Below, one piece after another: positions 1 to 6,951 of a DNA stretch of 7,397 bases. This stretch comes from Bacteroidota bacterium (GTDB lineage Bacteria; Bacteroidota; Rhodothermia; Balneolales; HLUCCA01): the NCBI GenBank assembly GCA_003448835.1, contig DLXM01000002.1, positions 1 through 7,397 of the forward strand, written 5' to 3'. Position 1 is the first letter of the stretch. Each line of letters opens with the position of its first letter. The notes beneath the pieces were generated by a model, which was not told where the DNA came from, did not search any database, and saw nothing but the letters and a program-made list of their open reading frames with translations. Made by a program: the position numbers and the translations under genes.

Positions 1-509
1 GAGGTTACACTGAACCAACTCTTGATCCTGTTGCAATGGCCGAGACAGCTGCAGATTTAAGTGCCTCATTGTTATTGAATCCAAATCGTGCAGCCAGAAT
101 GGTATTACAACATTCAAGGGATGCAAATCAACTGTCATTGCAAAATCTGCTCACTTCAATAGATTCCAGAACGATTAAAAGTGCACCGGTTAATGGGTAT
201 GAGGGGACGATTCAACGGGGTATTAATACAGCAGTGTTCAGAAACATGTTGGGTTTAGCAACGAATCGAAATGCTTCACCGGATGTATCAGCTATTACAC
301 TGGCTCATATCAAAAACTTGCAATCATGGTTGAACTCACAGGCTTCCAGTAGTAAAGATAACAACTGGAAATCCCATTATGCATACTTATCCGGGTTAGT
401 GACTCAGATGGAAAAGGACCCATCTTCATTTGAAACACCCCCGGCACCATACACACCACCGGGTGCTCCAATCGGGAGTTTTGATCCAACTTTAGGATGT
501 GAATTTTAA
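1..509 (+). CDS. C-terminal part of a zinc-dependent metalloprotease (DUF5117/DUF4953-type), 5' end outside window
   Basis: The reading frame is open from base 3, with GYTEPTLDPVAMAE upstream of the first ATG (36). The gene therefore almost certainly begins left of the window, and the ATG at 36 is an internal methionine. About 168 residues are visible. They are mostly helical, with a segment resembling LLNPNRAARMVLQHSRD, then a block around NLQSWLNSQ...WKSHYAYLSGLVTQMEKDPSSF, and a proline-rich end with PPGAPIG. From memory of the family, this is the C-terminal helical region of large secreted zinc metalloproteases of the DUF5117/DUF5118 architecture, common in Bacteroidota, Balneolota and Gemmatimonadota. 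The HExxH zinc site lies further upstream and is not visible, so catalysis cannot be judged. The protein is probably exported and degrades peptides, which is inference from the family. The gene converges on the phosphoesterase gene with only 10 bases between the two stop codons. Confidence 0.7.
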   Translation, partial: GYTEPTLDPVAMAETAADLSASLLLNPNRAARMVLQHSRDANQLSLQNLLTSIDSRTIKSAPVNGYEGTIQRGINTAVFRNMLGLATNRNASPDVSAITLAHIKNLQSWLNSQASSSKDNNWKSHYAYLSGLVTQMEKDPSSFETPPAPYTPPGAPIGSFDPTLGCEF

Positions 510-521
510 TCGATCAAAATT
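502..521. other. AT-rich palindrome across the two convergent stop codons
   Basis: The 20 bases AATTTTAATCGATCAAAATT are a near-perfect inverted repeat: 9 of 10 base pairs match, with 508/515 as the only mismatch. The repeat covers the stop of the metalloprotease gene (507-509), the whole 10-base gap, and part of the stop of the phosphoesterase gene (520-522). A transcript from either strand could form a short AU stem. There is no GC-rich stem, so this is at best a weak bidirectional terminator and may be chance in AT-rich sequence. Confidence 0.3.
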
Positions 522-3500
522 ATTTGACCAACATCATCTTTTCAATTAAAACTTTCCCATCGGCTATCATTCGGACAAAATAGACCCCGGATGATAGTCC
601 GCGTGGACGAAATTCAATTTCGTAGTACCCGGCAACAAACTCCCTGTCCTCAAGCTTATCAACCATGAGGCCATTGCTATTATAAACAAATAGTTGAACA
701 TCCATACGTTCCGGAATAGTAACAGGTATTTTTGTAGTAGTTCCGAAAGGATTCGGATAATTGTTTCCAAGTTTGATTTCGCCATCAGCAAATAAGAAAA
801 TAATATTCACTGTTGTATCAAGCTCGAGTCCACCAGCAAATACCTGGAACGATCCTTCACCGGCTGTAGATGATCTAATTTCAAATGTTGCTGTACCCTC
901 ATCATCTGTAACATCACTAATGATTGTGACAAGATGATCTGGATTAGCGGGTACCAATGTTACTAATACATCTGACAATGGCTCCCCGGTATCACTGATC
1001 AGAACAATAGTAACCAAGGAATGTTGATCTCCATTTGCCAGAATCTTTTTCATGCTTGGTACAACTGTAGAATTCTCTACATCGATTCGGTAAGTTGTGA
1101 CCTCAATAGTATTTGATGATTGACTGGTGGTCGTCTCGGTCGCTGCACGAACCCGATAGAAGTAAGTTGCGCCCGACGTCAATCCCACTATTTTAAATTC
1201 GATTTCATCACCGACATCAAGATCTTGGTATCCATCTAACAGCTGATCAAAGTTTTCATCCCGGGCAACATCCAGAAGATAATGGGTTGCTCCATTAACG
1301 GATTCCCACCGTGCGGTAAACTCAATTGCTCCCAATAATTCCGGGAATACAGCAACAGGTGGAATCGGAACAAAATCAACAATTGCCTTAGTGGCCAATG
1401 AAACTCTACCCGCTATGACAGTAAATTCCACTTTACCGGCAAAATCAGACTTCACTTCAAATGAAACTCTTCCATCCTGATCTGAAATTTCAAGATCAGA
1501 ACTAATCACAACATCTGTGTTATCGGTTTCTAATTGAACTGGAACTCCCTCCATAACCTCACCATTTTCGCCACGGATTGTCAATTCAATTAACCCCGTG
1601 CTCATGTTATCTGCCAGTATCAACGGTTCCTGAATAGTAACTCCCGATAAATTTGCATCAGCTTCCGGAGTTATAACCGATATAACCACTGAATTGGTAC
1701 TTGTCCCGGTTGGCGCAATTGCCCTCACTCTGTAGAAATATTCATTCCCTGGAAAAAGTCCGGTTATCGTATATGAAAGAGCATCATCTACATTCAAATC
1801 CTCAAATCCGTTTAGAAACGAATTAAAATTTCCATCCTCTGACACATCAATACGATATGATTCTGCACCATTCACAGCCTCCCAATTGGCTTGAAATGTG
1901 CTGGCTACAATGCTTGAAGCAGATTGAACTGCCGGTGCTACCGGAACAAATCTAATCTCAATCTTTTGATCAAGATCTACATTAATTGCACGAGCTGTAT
2001 ATTCAACAAACTCTGCGCGATTGTTTCGCACTTTAAAATGAGTAACTCCGTTCAAATCTGAAACAGCCTGAACGATTTCAATTTCGGATGTTCCTGAGGC
2101 CGCTGTCACATTCACTGAAACCCCATCAAGTAATTCACCATCGTTCGCACGAATGGTTGCAGTAAACATGCTTTCCTGAATACCATTTGCCAGAACCGTA
2201 GTTTGATCAGCCGTGAATGTGGAAACTACAGGATCAATTGCAATAGTGTTCACATCCTGTATGACAGAATTTTCTGATGTTACATTAAGGATCGTGTTGA
2301 CAGCTCGTACCCGAAAATATAACCGCGTATCGGGAAGCACATCTTCAATCTGAAATTCGTTAACATCGCCAACATTATAATTATCAAAATTCTTATACGT
2401 GGATGTAAAATTTTCATCATTTGCGATATCAATCACATAATGAGTCACTCGATCAACAGGGAGCCAGGTGGCAGTAAACCCCACGGCCCGAATGGATTGT
2501 GGTTCGTTTAGAATCGGTACATCCGGAATCGTTATTATCTGAACGACATCTGAATTTAAACTGGTTAACGATCTGTCCGGACTTAATGACCGAACTCTTA
2601 CATAATAAGTCATCGAGGATAGCAATCCCTCAAAATTTAAATTTGTCGCGGTACCAATATCCAGATTATTATAAGAACTCACGATCGAATCGAACGATTC
2701 ATCCAAAGCCAGATCAACGACAAAATTGAGACCCTCCATTTCAGTTTCCCATGATGCAAAAAACTGACTGGTACCAACTCCGGAAACCTGTAAATTAAAA
2801 GGATGTTCGGGTAGTGTTATCAATTCAAGCGTTTCAGAATCATCACTTATGACGTTTAAAGCCGTATTCAAAGCCCGCACCCGAACGTAATACGTCGTCA
2901 AAGCAGTCAATTCTGTAATATCTATTTCTGTCTCTGTACTGGCGCTTTTATTTGAGTACGATGGATGCAGATTTTCAAATTCACTATCGGTAGCTATATC
3001 AAACCGATACTCCGTAATTCGGTCGATTTCACTCCAGGCAATCGTAACGCCAGTCTCAGATAAATTAGTGATGGGTAGAAACTCCGGTTGATCTGGAGTT
3101 GTAGCAACTCTGAAAGTTGCTGAATAATTACTCCTCAAATTTCCGGTCTGATTCACCGATCGAATTCTGAAAAAATATTCGGTTGAAGAATCAAGGTCAT
3201 CAAAAGTATATTCCAGACCATCAGAAATTAACCTGGAATCATATTCTGGTAAAATCTGAGAAAACTCTGAATCGGTTGCCAAATCAATCTGATAATTCAA
3301 CTGAGAGTTAGCCGTTTCCCAGGACACAAAAAATCCGTTTGTCTCGATATCACTAATTGAAATATTAGTTGGTGCTGCAGGTAAGGTCGTTACTTGTTCG
3401 GTATCAGAGTTTACACTGACAATATTTAAGTCTGTATTTTCGGCCCGAATCCTGATATAATATGTCGTTAACGAAGTAAGTCCGGACACGTCAATCCGCG

Positions 3501-5478
3501 TTACCAATCCAACATTTCGATTATTATAACCGGATAAAAAATTAGTAAAGTTGGCATCCAATGCAATATCAACCCGATATTGATTAACACGTTGTAGCGC
3601 CTCCCATTCAATACGAATTGAGCTCGAGTTTAAAGCAATTGGATCAAGTAGAACCGGTTTTTGAGCAGAAGTAATAACACCAACTGTATTCGAGTTTGCT
3701 GATTGTCGGTTAATCGTAGGATTGTCAACCCGAACTCTAAAGTAATATGCCGTAGATGAAAATAAATTGGAGATCGACAATTGAGTAACATTTCCAATAC
3801 TTCGATTTTCGTAATTGGATACCATATTATCGAACTCTGGATCGGTAGCCACATCTATTCTGTAATTGGATGCACCAGGAACAGCATCCCAATGTGCTAT
3901 AAAACTACTCGATGTAATATTTGTTGCCGATTTTGCTACCGGAGGCTGACCTTCGGTTATAAATTCAAGAACATCTGAATAATCTGATCTGAAATTAGTG
4001 GTACTATGTGTCCCCCTGACTCTGGCATAATATCTTGTCAGTGGTGTCAACCCGTTAATTGTTAACGCAGTTTGTGAACCCGTACTTCGACCATCATATC
4101 CGGAAACCTTGTTGTTAAAATTAATGTCCGTGGCTACATCAACGCTGTGATTGTTCACTATACAGGATGAACTCCATCTAATAACAGTAGAAGTTCTATT
4201 AATATCTGTGGTATTTAGATCCGCTACGGTTTTAGATCTGTTGCGTTGTGAAATAAAATCAATATCACTACCAAAATTACTAACCGTTCGGATATTTCGA
4301 TTTGTACTAGTTAATTCAACATTTAAAAAATGTCGGACATCCGATGTAGTTTGATTATACCATCTTGGTTTATCGGCAGGACCTGTACCAATTGCAAATC
4401 CTCCGCCTCCAATATACCGCACACCACATCCATCTACTTCATTATCTTTAATAGAGTAGGTCTTTCTATACCCATGATTATCATGATCAAATGCTAATCT
4501 TAAGCTATATTTTTCAAATATTGGAGTCCATGTTTCTCTTACTTCAAGTCCACGTCCCGGTAGCGCATCGCGTCTATGGGGATAACCCGGTACATGATAA
4601 ACTGGAAATATGTTTGAAAAATTGATTCGATTTTGAATTTGATTATCCAACCAATTAGCCTGAGCTCCTTCAATCCGTTGTGTATGATCTGAATCGAGCA
4701 TAATTATACTTAAATAACTTCCAAAATCTAGTGTACGATAACCCTGAAGACCCGGGAAATTAAAAATGGAATGAAAGTAAGCAGCATCAGCCGGACTACC
4801 ACCAAATCGAACGGCCGTCTCATGATTTCCAAGCCCGGCTACAATTGGAATTAATAAGCCATCATCCGTCCGCATTTCAACGTACCATTCATAGATGAAT
4901 TTCAACAGTCTTATCATGTAATCCACTTCCAGCTGAGTAGTAACCGATGATTGATGTATTATATCGCCAGCTAAAACCGCAAATAATGGATTTTCTCTTC
5001 GGGCTGTTGAAGCCATTTGTTGAAAAATTGCTGTGTCAAGTCCTGGATCATGTCCATAGCCATATACATCCCCGGTAATGAGAAAATTAATCGGATTCGT
5101 TAAATCATTTGGCAATGTTCTAAAAAAGTGAGACGTATTACTACCTCCGACCCTAAACTCGTAAGTTGTGTTCGGGCTCAACCCAAATATTTGCGAAGAT
5201 TTACGTTTAGTGGTTAGATCCGGGATGTCTGAAATGGTAGCATTTACATTGGTCCACCCTGATCCGGAATCTCGGCGACGATATTGTACCGTTAAATTAC
5301 TTGTGGACTTATCTACCCAGTTAATTATGATCGTTCTGGTTGGATCATTTAACCATTCTAAATAAATCGCACCGGAATCATCATACGATTGCGCAAAAGT
5401 TAGTACAGGAGCACTCATCCATATTAACAATATGAGTGAAATAATAATCCCAGCTCTTTTTAAAAAATTCTCGAGCAT
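520..5478 (-). CDS. Secreted multidomain metallophosphoesterase with FN3 and Ig-like stalk and T9SS sorting domain
   Basis: A 1652-residue exported protein. Residues 1-29 form a signal peptide (K7 R8, hydrophobic 11-20, cleavage likely after TFA29). Residues about 37-122 form an N-terminal FN3-like domain as in purple acid phosphatases. Residues about 130-400 form a calcineurin-like phosphoesterase domain with GD (D137), GDIIH (D172), GNHE (N218-H219), YHVP (H295) and a divergent last motif D-H-D-N-H (331-335). Seven FN3-like repeats follow (417-1080). Next come Ig-like (invasin/Big_1-like) 1081-1182, FN3 1183-1273, Ig-like 1274-1374, FN3 1375-1464 and Ig-like 1465-1566. The last 86 residues are a type A T9SS sorting domain (NYPNPF, GLSSGVYFVRM, ending MMLVK). 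The expected role is hydrolysis of phosphomonoesters or diesters at the cell surface or outside; the substrate is unknown. The only cysteines seen are C351 and C439. No Shine-Dalgarno is seen before the ATG, but the signal peptide starts right there, which supports this start. The stalk suggests surface display or a long reach. Confidence 0.9.
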   Translation of the reverse strand: MLENFLKRAGIIISLILLIWMSAPVLTFAQSYDDSGAIYLEWLNDPTRTIIINWVDKSTSNLTVQYRRRDSGSGWTNVNATISDIPDLTTKRKSSQIFGLSPNTTYEFRVGGSNTSHFFRTLPNDLTNPINFLITGDVYGYGHDPGLDTAIFQQMASTARRENPLFAVLAGDIIHQSSVTTQLEVDYMIRLLKFIYEWYVEMRTDDGLLIPIVAGLGNHETAVRFGGSPADAAYFHSIFNFPGLQGYRTLDFGSYLSIIMLDSDHTQRIEGAQANWLDNQIQNRINFSNIFPVYHVPGYPHRRDALPGRGLEVRETWTPIFEKYSLRLAFDHDNHGYRKTYSIKDNEVDGCGVRYIGGGGFAIGTGPADKPRWYNQTTSDVRHFLNVELTSTNRNIRTVSNFGSDIDFISQRNRSKTVADLNTTDINRTSTVIRWSSSCIVNNHSVDVATDINFNNKVSGYDGRSTGSQTALTINGLTPLTRYYARVRGTHSTTNFRSDYSDVLEFITEGQPPVAKSATNITSSSFIAHWDAVPGASNYRIDVATDPEFDNMVSNYENRSIGNVTQLSISNLFSSTAYYFRVRVDNPTINRQSANSNTVGVITSAQKPVLLDPIALNSSSIRIEWEALQRVNQYRVDIALDANFTNFLSGYNNRNVGLVTRIDVSGLTSLTTYYIRIRAENTDLNIVSVNSDTEQVTTLPAAPTNISISDIETNGFFVSWETANSQLNYQIDLATDSEFSQILPEYDSRLISDGLEYTFDDLDSSTEYFFRIRSVNQTGNLRSNYSATFRVATTPDQPEFLPITNLSETGVTIAWSEIDRITEYRFDIATDSEFENLHPSYSNKSASTETEIDITELTALTTYYVRVRALNTALNVISDDSETLELITLPEHPFNLQVSGVGTSQFFASWETEMEGLNFVVDLALDESFDSIVSSYNNLDIGTATNLNFEGLLSSMTYYVRVRSLSPDRSLTSLNSDVVQIITIPDVPILNEPQSIRAVGFTATWLPVDRVTHYVIDIANDENFTSTYKNFDNYNVGDVNEFQIEDVLPDTRLYFRVRAVNTILNVTSENSVIQDVNTIAIDPVVSTFTADQTTVLANGIQESMFTATIRANDGELLDGVSVNVTAASGTSEIEIVQAVSDLNGVTHFKVRNNRAEFVEYTARAINVDLDQKIEIRFVPVAPAVQSASSIVASTFQANWEAVNGAESYRIDVSEDGNFNSFLNGFEDLNVDDALSYTITGLFPGNEYFYRVRAIAPTGTSTNSVVISVITPEADANLSGVTIQEPLILADNMSTGLIELTIRGENGEVMEGVPVQLETDNTDVVISSDLEISDQDGRVSFEVKSDFAGKVEFTVIAGRVSLATKAIVDFVPIPPVAVFPELLGAIEFTARWESVNGATHYLLDVARDENFDQLLDGYQDLDVGDEIEFKIVGLTSGATYFYRVRAATETTTSQSSNTIEVTTYRIDVENSTVVPSMKKILANGDQHSLVTIVLISDTGEPLSDVLVTLVPANPDHLVTIISDVTDDEGTATFEIRSSTAGEGSFQVFAGGLELDTTVNIIFLFADGEIKLGNNYPNPFGTTTKIPVTIPERMDVQLFVYNSNGLMVDKLEDREFVAGYYEIEFRPRGLSSGVYFVRMIADGKVLIEKMMLVK
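523..780 (-). other. T9SS type A C-terminal sorting domain (residues 1567-1652)
   Basis: The 86 terminal residues contain LGNNYPNPFGTTTKI, a central VQLFVYNSNGLMV strand pair, GYYEIEFRPRGLSSGVYFVRM and a short hydrophobic/basic tail KMMLVK. This is the usual pattern of the Por/T9SS type A sorting signal, which directs a Sec-exported protein through the type IX secretion system and is normally removed on secretion. It places the host in the FCB group and the mature protein outside the outer membrane. Confidence 0.93.
781..2238 (-). other. Alternating Ig-like / FN3 segment (residues 1081-1566)
   Basis: Three domains of 101-102 residues share the pattern LANG/LADN...T..I...(D/N)GE.(L/M).(G/D)V.V....(SD..G...F.V), typical of bacterial Ig-like invasin-type (Big_1) domains. 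Two FN3-like domains of 90-91 residues (1183-1273 and 1375-1464) sit between them. The order is Ig-FN3-Ig-FN3-Ig. The segment likely extends the stalk between the tandem FN3 array and the sorting domain. The Ig-like family assignment rests on pattern recognition only. Confidence 0.75.
2239..4230 (-). repeat. Seven tandem FN3-like repeats coding 94-95 residues each (residues 417-1080)
   Basis: The units begin at residues 417, 511, 606, 701, 796, 891 and 986. The first is 94 residues and the other six are exactly 95 each, a 285-base period. Each carries a core tryptophan near unit position 20, a signature like (I/V)D(V/I/L)A.D..F near positions 31-39, a (S/T)..T.YY.R(V/I)R segment near positions 65-73, and a closing (I/V).T. 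I checked the tryptophan codons at 3889-3891, 3604-3606 and 2464-2466 and they lie on the period. The units are clearly diverged in protein sequence and show no obvious long DNA identity, so this is an old array, not a recent expansion. Confidence 0.88.
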
Positions 5479-5542
5479 CTTTGCGCTTAATGGGTGGTTT
5501 ATTTTGATGGAGTTTAGTACGTTTTAAAAACGAATCGCTAAT
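5479..5542 (-). other. 64-base gap upstream of the phosphoesterase gene; no confident promoter
   Basis: This is the largest gene-free stretch in the window. On the minus strand it is AT-rich and holds a small palindrome, CGTTTTAAAAACG, at 5520-5532 on the plus strand. I find neither a convincing -35/-10 pair, nor the TTTG/TANNTTTG pattern of Bacteroidota, nor a GC-rich hairpin followed by a T run. The spacing is much looser than the 2-base gap and 4-base overlap among the three upstream genes. The phosphoesterase may therefore have its own promoter here or be read through from upstream; the sequence does not decide. Confidence 0.35.
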
Positions 5543-6307
5543 TTACCAAGGTAATTGATTCTTAGCAATTTCCAGATCAGTATGATCATCTACCTCTACC
5601 CAGCCCCTATCAATTGATTTATAGTATAATTCATTGTCGGCAGCCAAATAGTTCAACAAGTCAGTCATATATGCCATATCAAGCGATCTGCCACTATCCC
5701 AAACATTATTGGTGTTAGTTTCGTCCTCCTGAGCGAGATAATAAGCACTTTTAATTAATTCACATCCCCTTGCACTTAGTTTAATAAGGCCAATATATTG
5801 TCCCTGAACTTCGGCTTTGTTCGTAGTTTTTTTACCAAGTGAACGAACAATTCCATTCGGACCTTTTATGAACGTTTCAGCATCACTTAACGGATCTTCA
5901 AATCTCTCACTCCAGTACGATTCCCATCCTTCGTCACAAGCCACAACGATATCTCTTGGATCATCCATCAAAGATTTCAAAACTTCGGTGGAGTAAACAA
6001 TGTCGCCATATGCAATGATTACATCGCCATTCAGGAATTTCTCTGCGCAAAAAAGGCTTCGTATCATGTTGGTTGTCTGATACTTCTCGTTAATTACCTT
6101 TTCAACTCGTTTATCAGTAATAACTTCTTCTTTATAACCGGCGACAAGCCCAATTTGCTTAATTCCGCATGCTTCTATAGTATCAAGATGCCATAATAAA
6201 AGTGGACGCCCTGCTGCTTCAACCATACATTTTGGTACATGATCTGTGTAAGGTCGTAATCGGGTTCCCTGACCTGCAGCCAGAATTATAACTTTGAAAT
6301 CGGACAT
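5543..6307 (-). CDS. Nucleotidyltransferase, probable CTP:phosphoglutamine cytidylyltransferase (Cj1416-like)
   Basis: A cytoplasmic 254-residue protein of the GT-A-like nucleotidyltransferase fold. The nucleotide-binding loop is ILAAGQGTRLRPYTDHVPK (residues 8-26, with G12, G14, R16 and K26). The likely metal aspartates are D102 in YGDIVY and D240 in WVEVDD. Other family blocks are YQTTNMIRSLFCA (76-88) and RFEDPLSDAETF (135-146). These blocks and the length resemble the LicC/PntC/Cj1416 group and not dTDP-glucose synthases. In C. jejuni, Cj1416 joins CTP and L-glutamine phosphate to form CDP-L-glutamine. That specificity is inferred here from the two upstream genes, which match Cj1417 and Cj1418 in the same order. 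The ATG lies 2 bases after the stop of the amidotransferase-like gene with no Shine-Dalgarno, so translational coupling is likely. Alternatives are a phosphocholine or aminoethylphosphonate cytidylyltransferase. The nucleotidyltransferase call is near certain; the substrate is moderately supported. Confidence 0.88.
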   Translation of the reverse strand: MSDFKVIILAAGQGTRLRPYTDHVPKCMVEAAGRPLLLWHLDTIEACGIKQIGLVAGYKEEVITDKRVEKVINEKYQTTNMIRSLFCAEKFLNGDVIIAYGDIVYSTEVLKSLMDDPRDIVVACDEGWESYWSERFEDPLSDAETFIKGPNGIVRSLGKKTTNKAEVQGQYIGLIKLSARGCELIKSAYYLAQEDETNTNNVWDSGRSLDMAYMTDLLNYLAADNELYYKSIDRGWVEVDDHTDLEIAKNQLPW

Positions 6308-6309
6308 TT

Positions 6310-6951
6310 TTATGAAAATAACTTTTGAAATTGTTTAATATCAGCTTGATTGAATGGGTTTTCACGTTCCGGATGCCACATCCAGCCTTCCCAATTCAGG
6401 GTACCGGATCGTATCGCCTCAATACCCCCGTCCTCTGCCGTCGCCAAAACTCGAAATCCATCGGGACACCCCGTCAACCCCTGATTATGATAACTGTTAA
6501 CATCCCGATTAATCTCACCAACCAATTCATGCCTCGTCCTTATATGCCCCGAAACACCGGTCAGCTCCACCCCCGAGAAAACACCCATCATCTGCATACC
6601 TCTGCATAACCCTAACGCAGGCAACTTATGTTTAAGTGCATAACGCAATAAAACTTGTTCAGTTATGTCCCGGTCCGGACAACTCCCAATATCATTCCCA
6701 CCCGAAAGCACAACCCCAACCGGATCCACATCCCGAATAAACCGCTCCAAATTGCCCACCGCACCCAAATCAAACACCTTCAAGTAAGGTGATTCACCCT
6801 TCCCGCCAACCTCCACCATCGAATTCGGAACCAGAACCGGCATAAACCCCGCGTCAAATATAAATCGAATCAAATTCTGATCCACCGCATCCCTTCGCTC
6901 TTCCCGATCGGGATACTCATCAATTCGCATGCTGACAACTACTCTTTTCAC
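6310..6951 (-). CDS. Class I glutamine-amidotransferase-like hydrolase, probable gamma-glutamyl-CDP-amidate hydrolase (Cj1417-like)
   Basis: A 213-residue cytoplasmic protein of the peptidase C26 / class I GATase fold. Numbered from the GTG, the nucleophile is C116 in LGLCRGMQMM and the rest of the triad is H193 and E195 in MWHPERE. VVLSGGNDIG precedes the nucleophile and VNSYHNQ follows it. It stands alone with no synthetase domain, like PuuD-type gamma-glutamyl hydrolases. In C. jejuni, Cj1417 cleaves the gamma-glutamyl group from CDP-L-glutamine, releasing glutamate and cytidine diphosphoramidate; this role is inferred from the neighbours. I chose GTG 6951 over the ATG at 7011. It has GGAGGTGA four bases upstream, it overlaps the upstream TGA by four bases, and the protein then begins VKRVVVSMRID, a normal start for the family. 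The 20 extra residues from 7011 (MVRCAASRHRLCQLQGGGDF) are unlike the family and lie inside the preceding gene. Sampled lines of this gene are richer in GC than the next gene. Confidence 0.87.
   Translation of the reverse strand: MKRVVVSMRIDEYPDREERRDAVDQNLIRFIFDAGFMPVLVPNSMVEVGGKGESPYLKVFDLGAVGNLERFIRDVDPVGVVLSGGNDIGSCPDRDITEQVLLRYALKHKLPALGLCRGMQMMGVFSGVELTGVSGHIRTRHELVGEINRDVNSYHNQGLTGCPDGFRVLATAEDGGIEAIRSGTLNWEGWMWHPERENPFNQADIKQFQKLFS

Noticed and set aside
567..791. 74-residue minus-strand frame within the sorting-domain region
   Set aside because: It overlaps the clearly coding T9SS domain in another frame and has no recognisable features or start signal.
2499..2729. 76-residue plus-strand frame opposite the FN3 array
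   Set aside because: It is antisense to well-patterned FN3 coding sequence and has a low-complexity basic composition; it is a shadow of the real gene.
3630..3854. 74-residue minus-strand frame in the FN3 array
   Set aside because: Out-of-frame shadow of the repeat units with no domain or ribosome binding site.
2239..4230. CRISPR array or recent DNA repeat expansion as the source of the 285-base periodicity
   Set aside because: The period is carried by diverged protein domains in one continuous reading frame; there are no short identical repeats separated by unique spacers.
3781..4354. Two short plus-strand frames (3781-3978 and 4151-4354) opposite the phosphoesterase
   Set aside because: Both are antisense to conserved FN3 or phosphoesterase-end sequence, and neither protein resembles a known family.
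5168..5365. 65-residue plus-strand frame opposite the phosphoesterase N-terminus
   Set aside because: It is antisense to the N-terminal FN3-like domain and shows no independent coding signs.
5520..5532. CGTTTTAAAAACG palindrome as a terminator or operator
   Set aside because: The arms meet with a single central base, so no RNA hairpin loop can form, and no known operator matches; it may be chance in AT-rich DNA.
6325..6609. 94-residue plus-strand frame opposite the amidotransferase-like gene
   Set aside because: The opposite strand has an intact catalytic triad and a strong start; this frame exists because GC-rich sequence is poor in stop codons.
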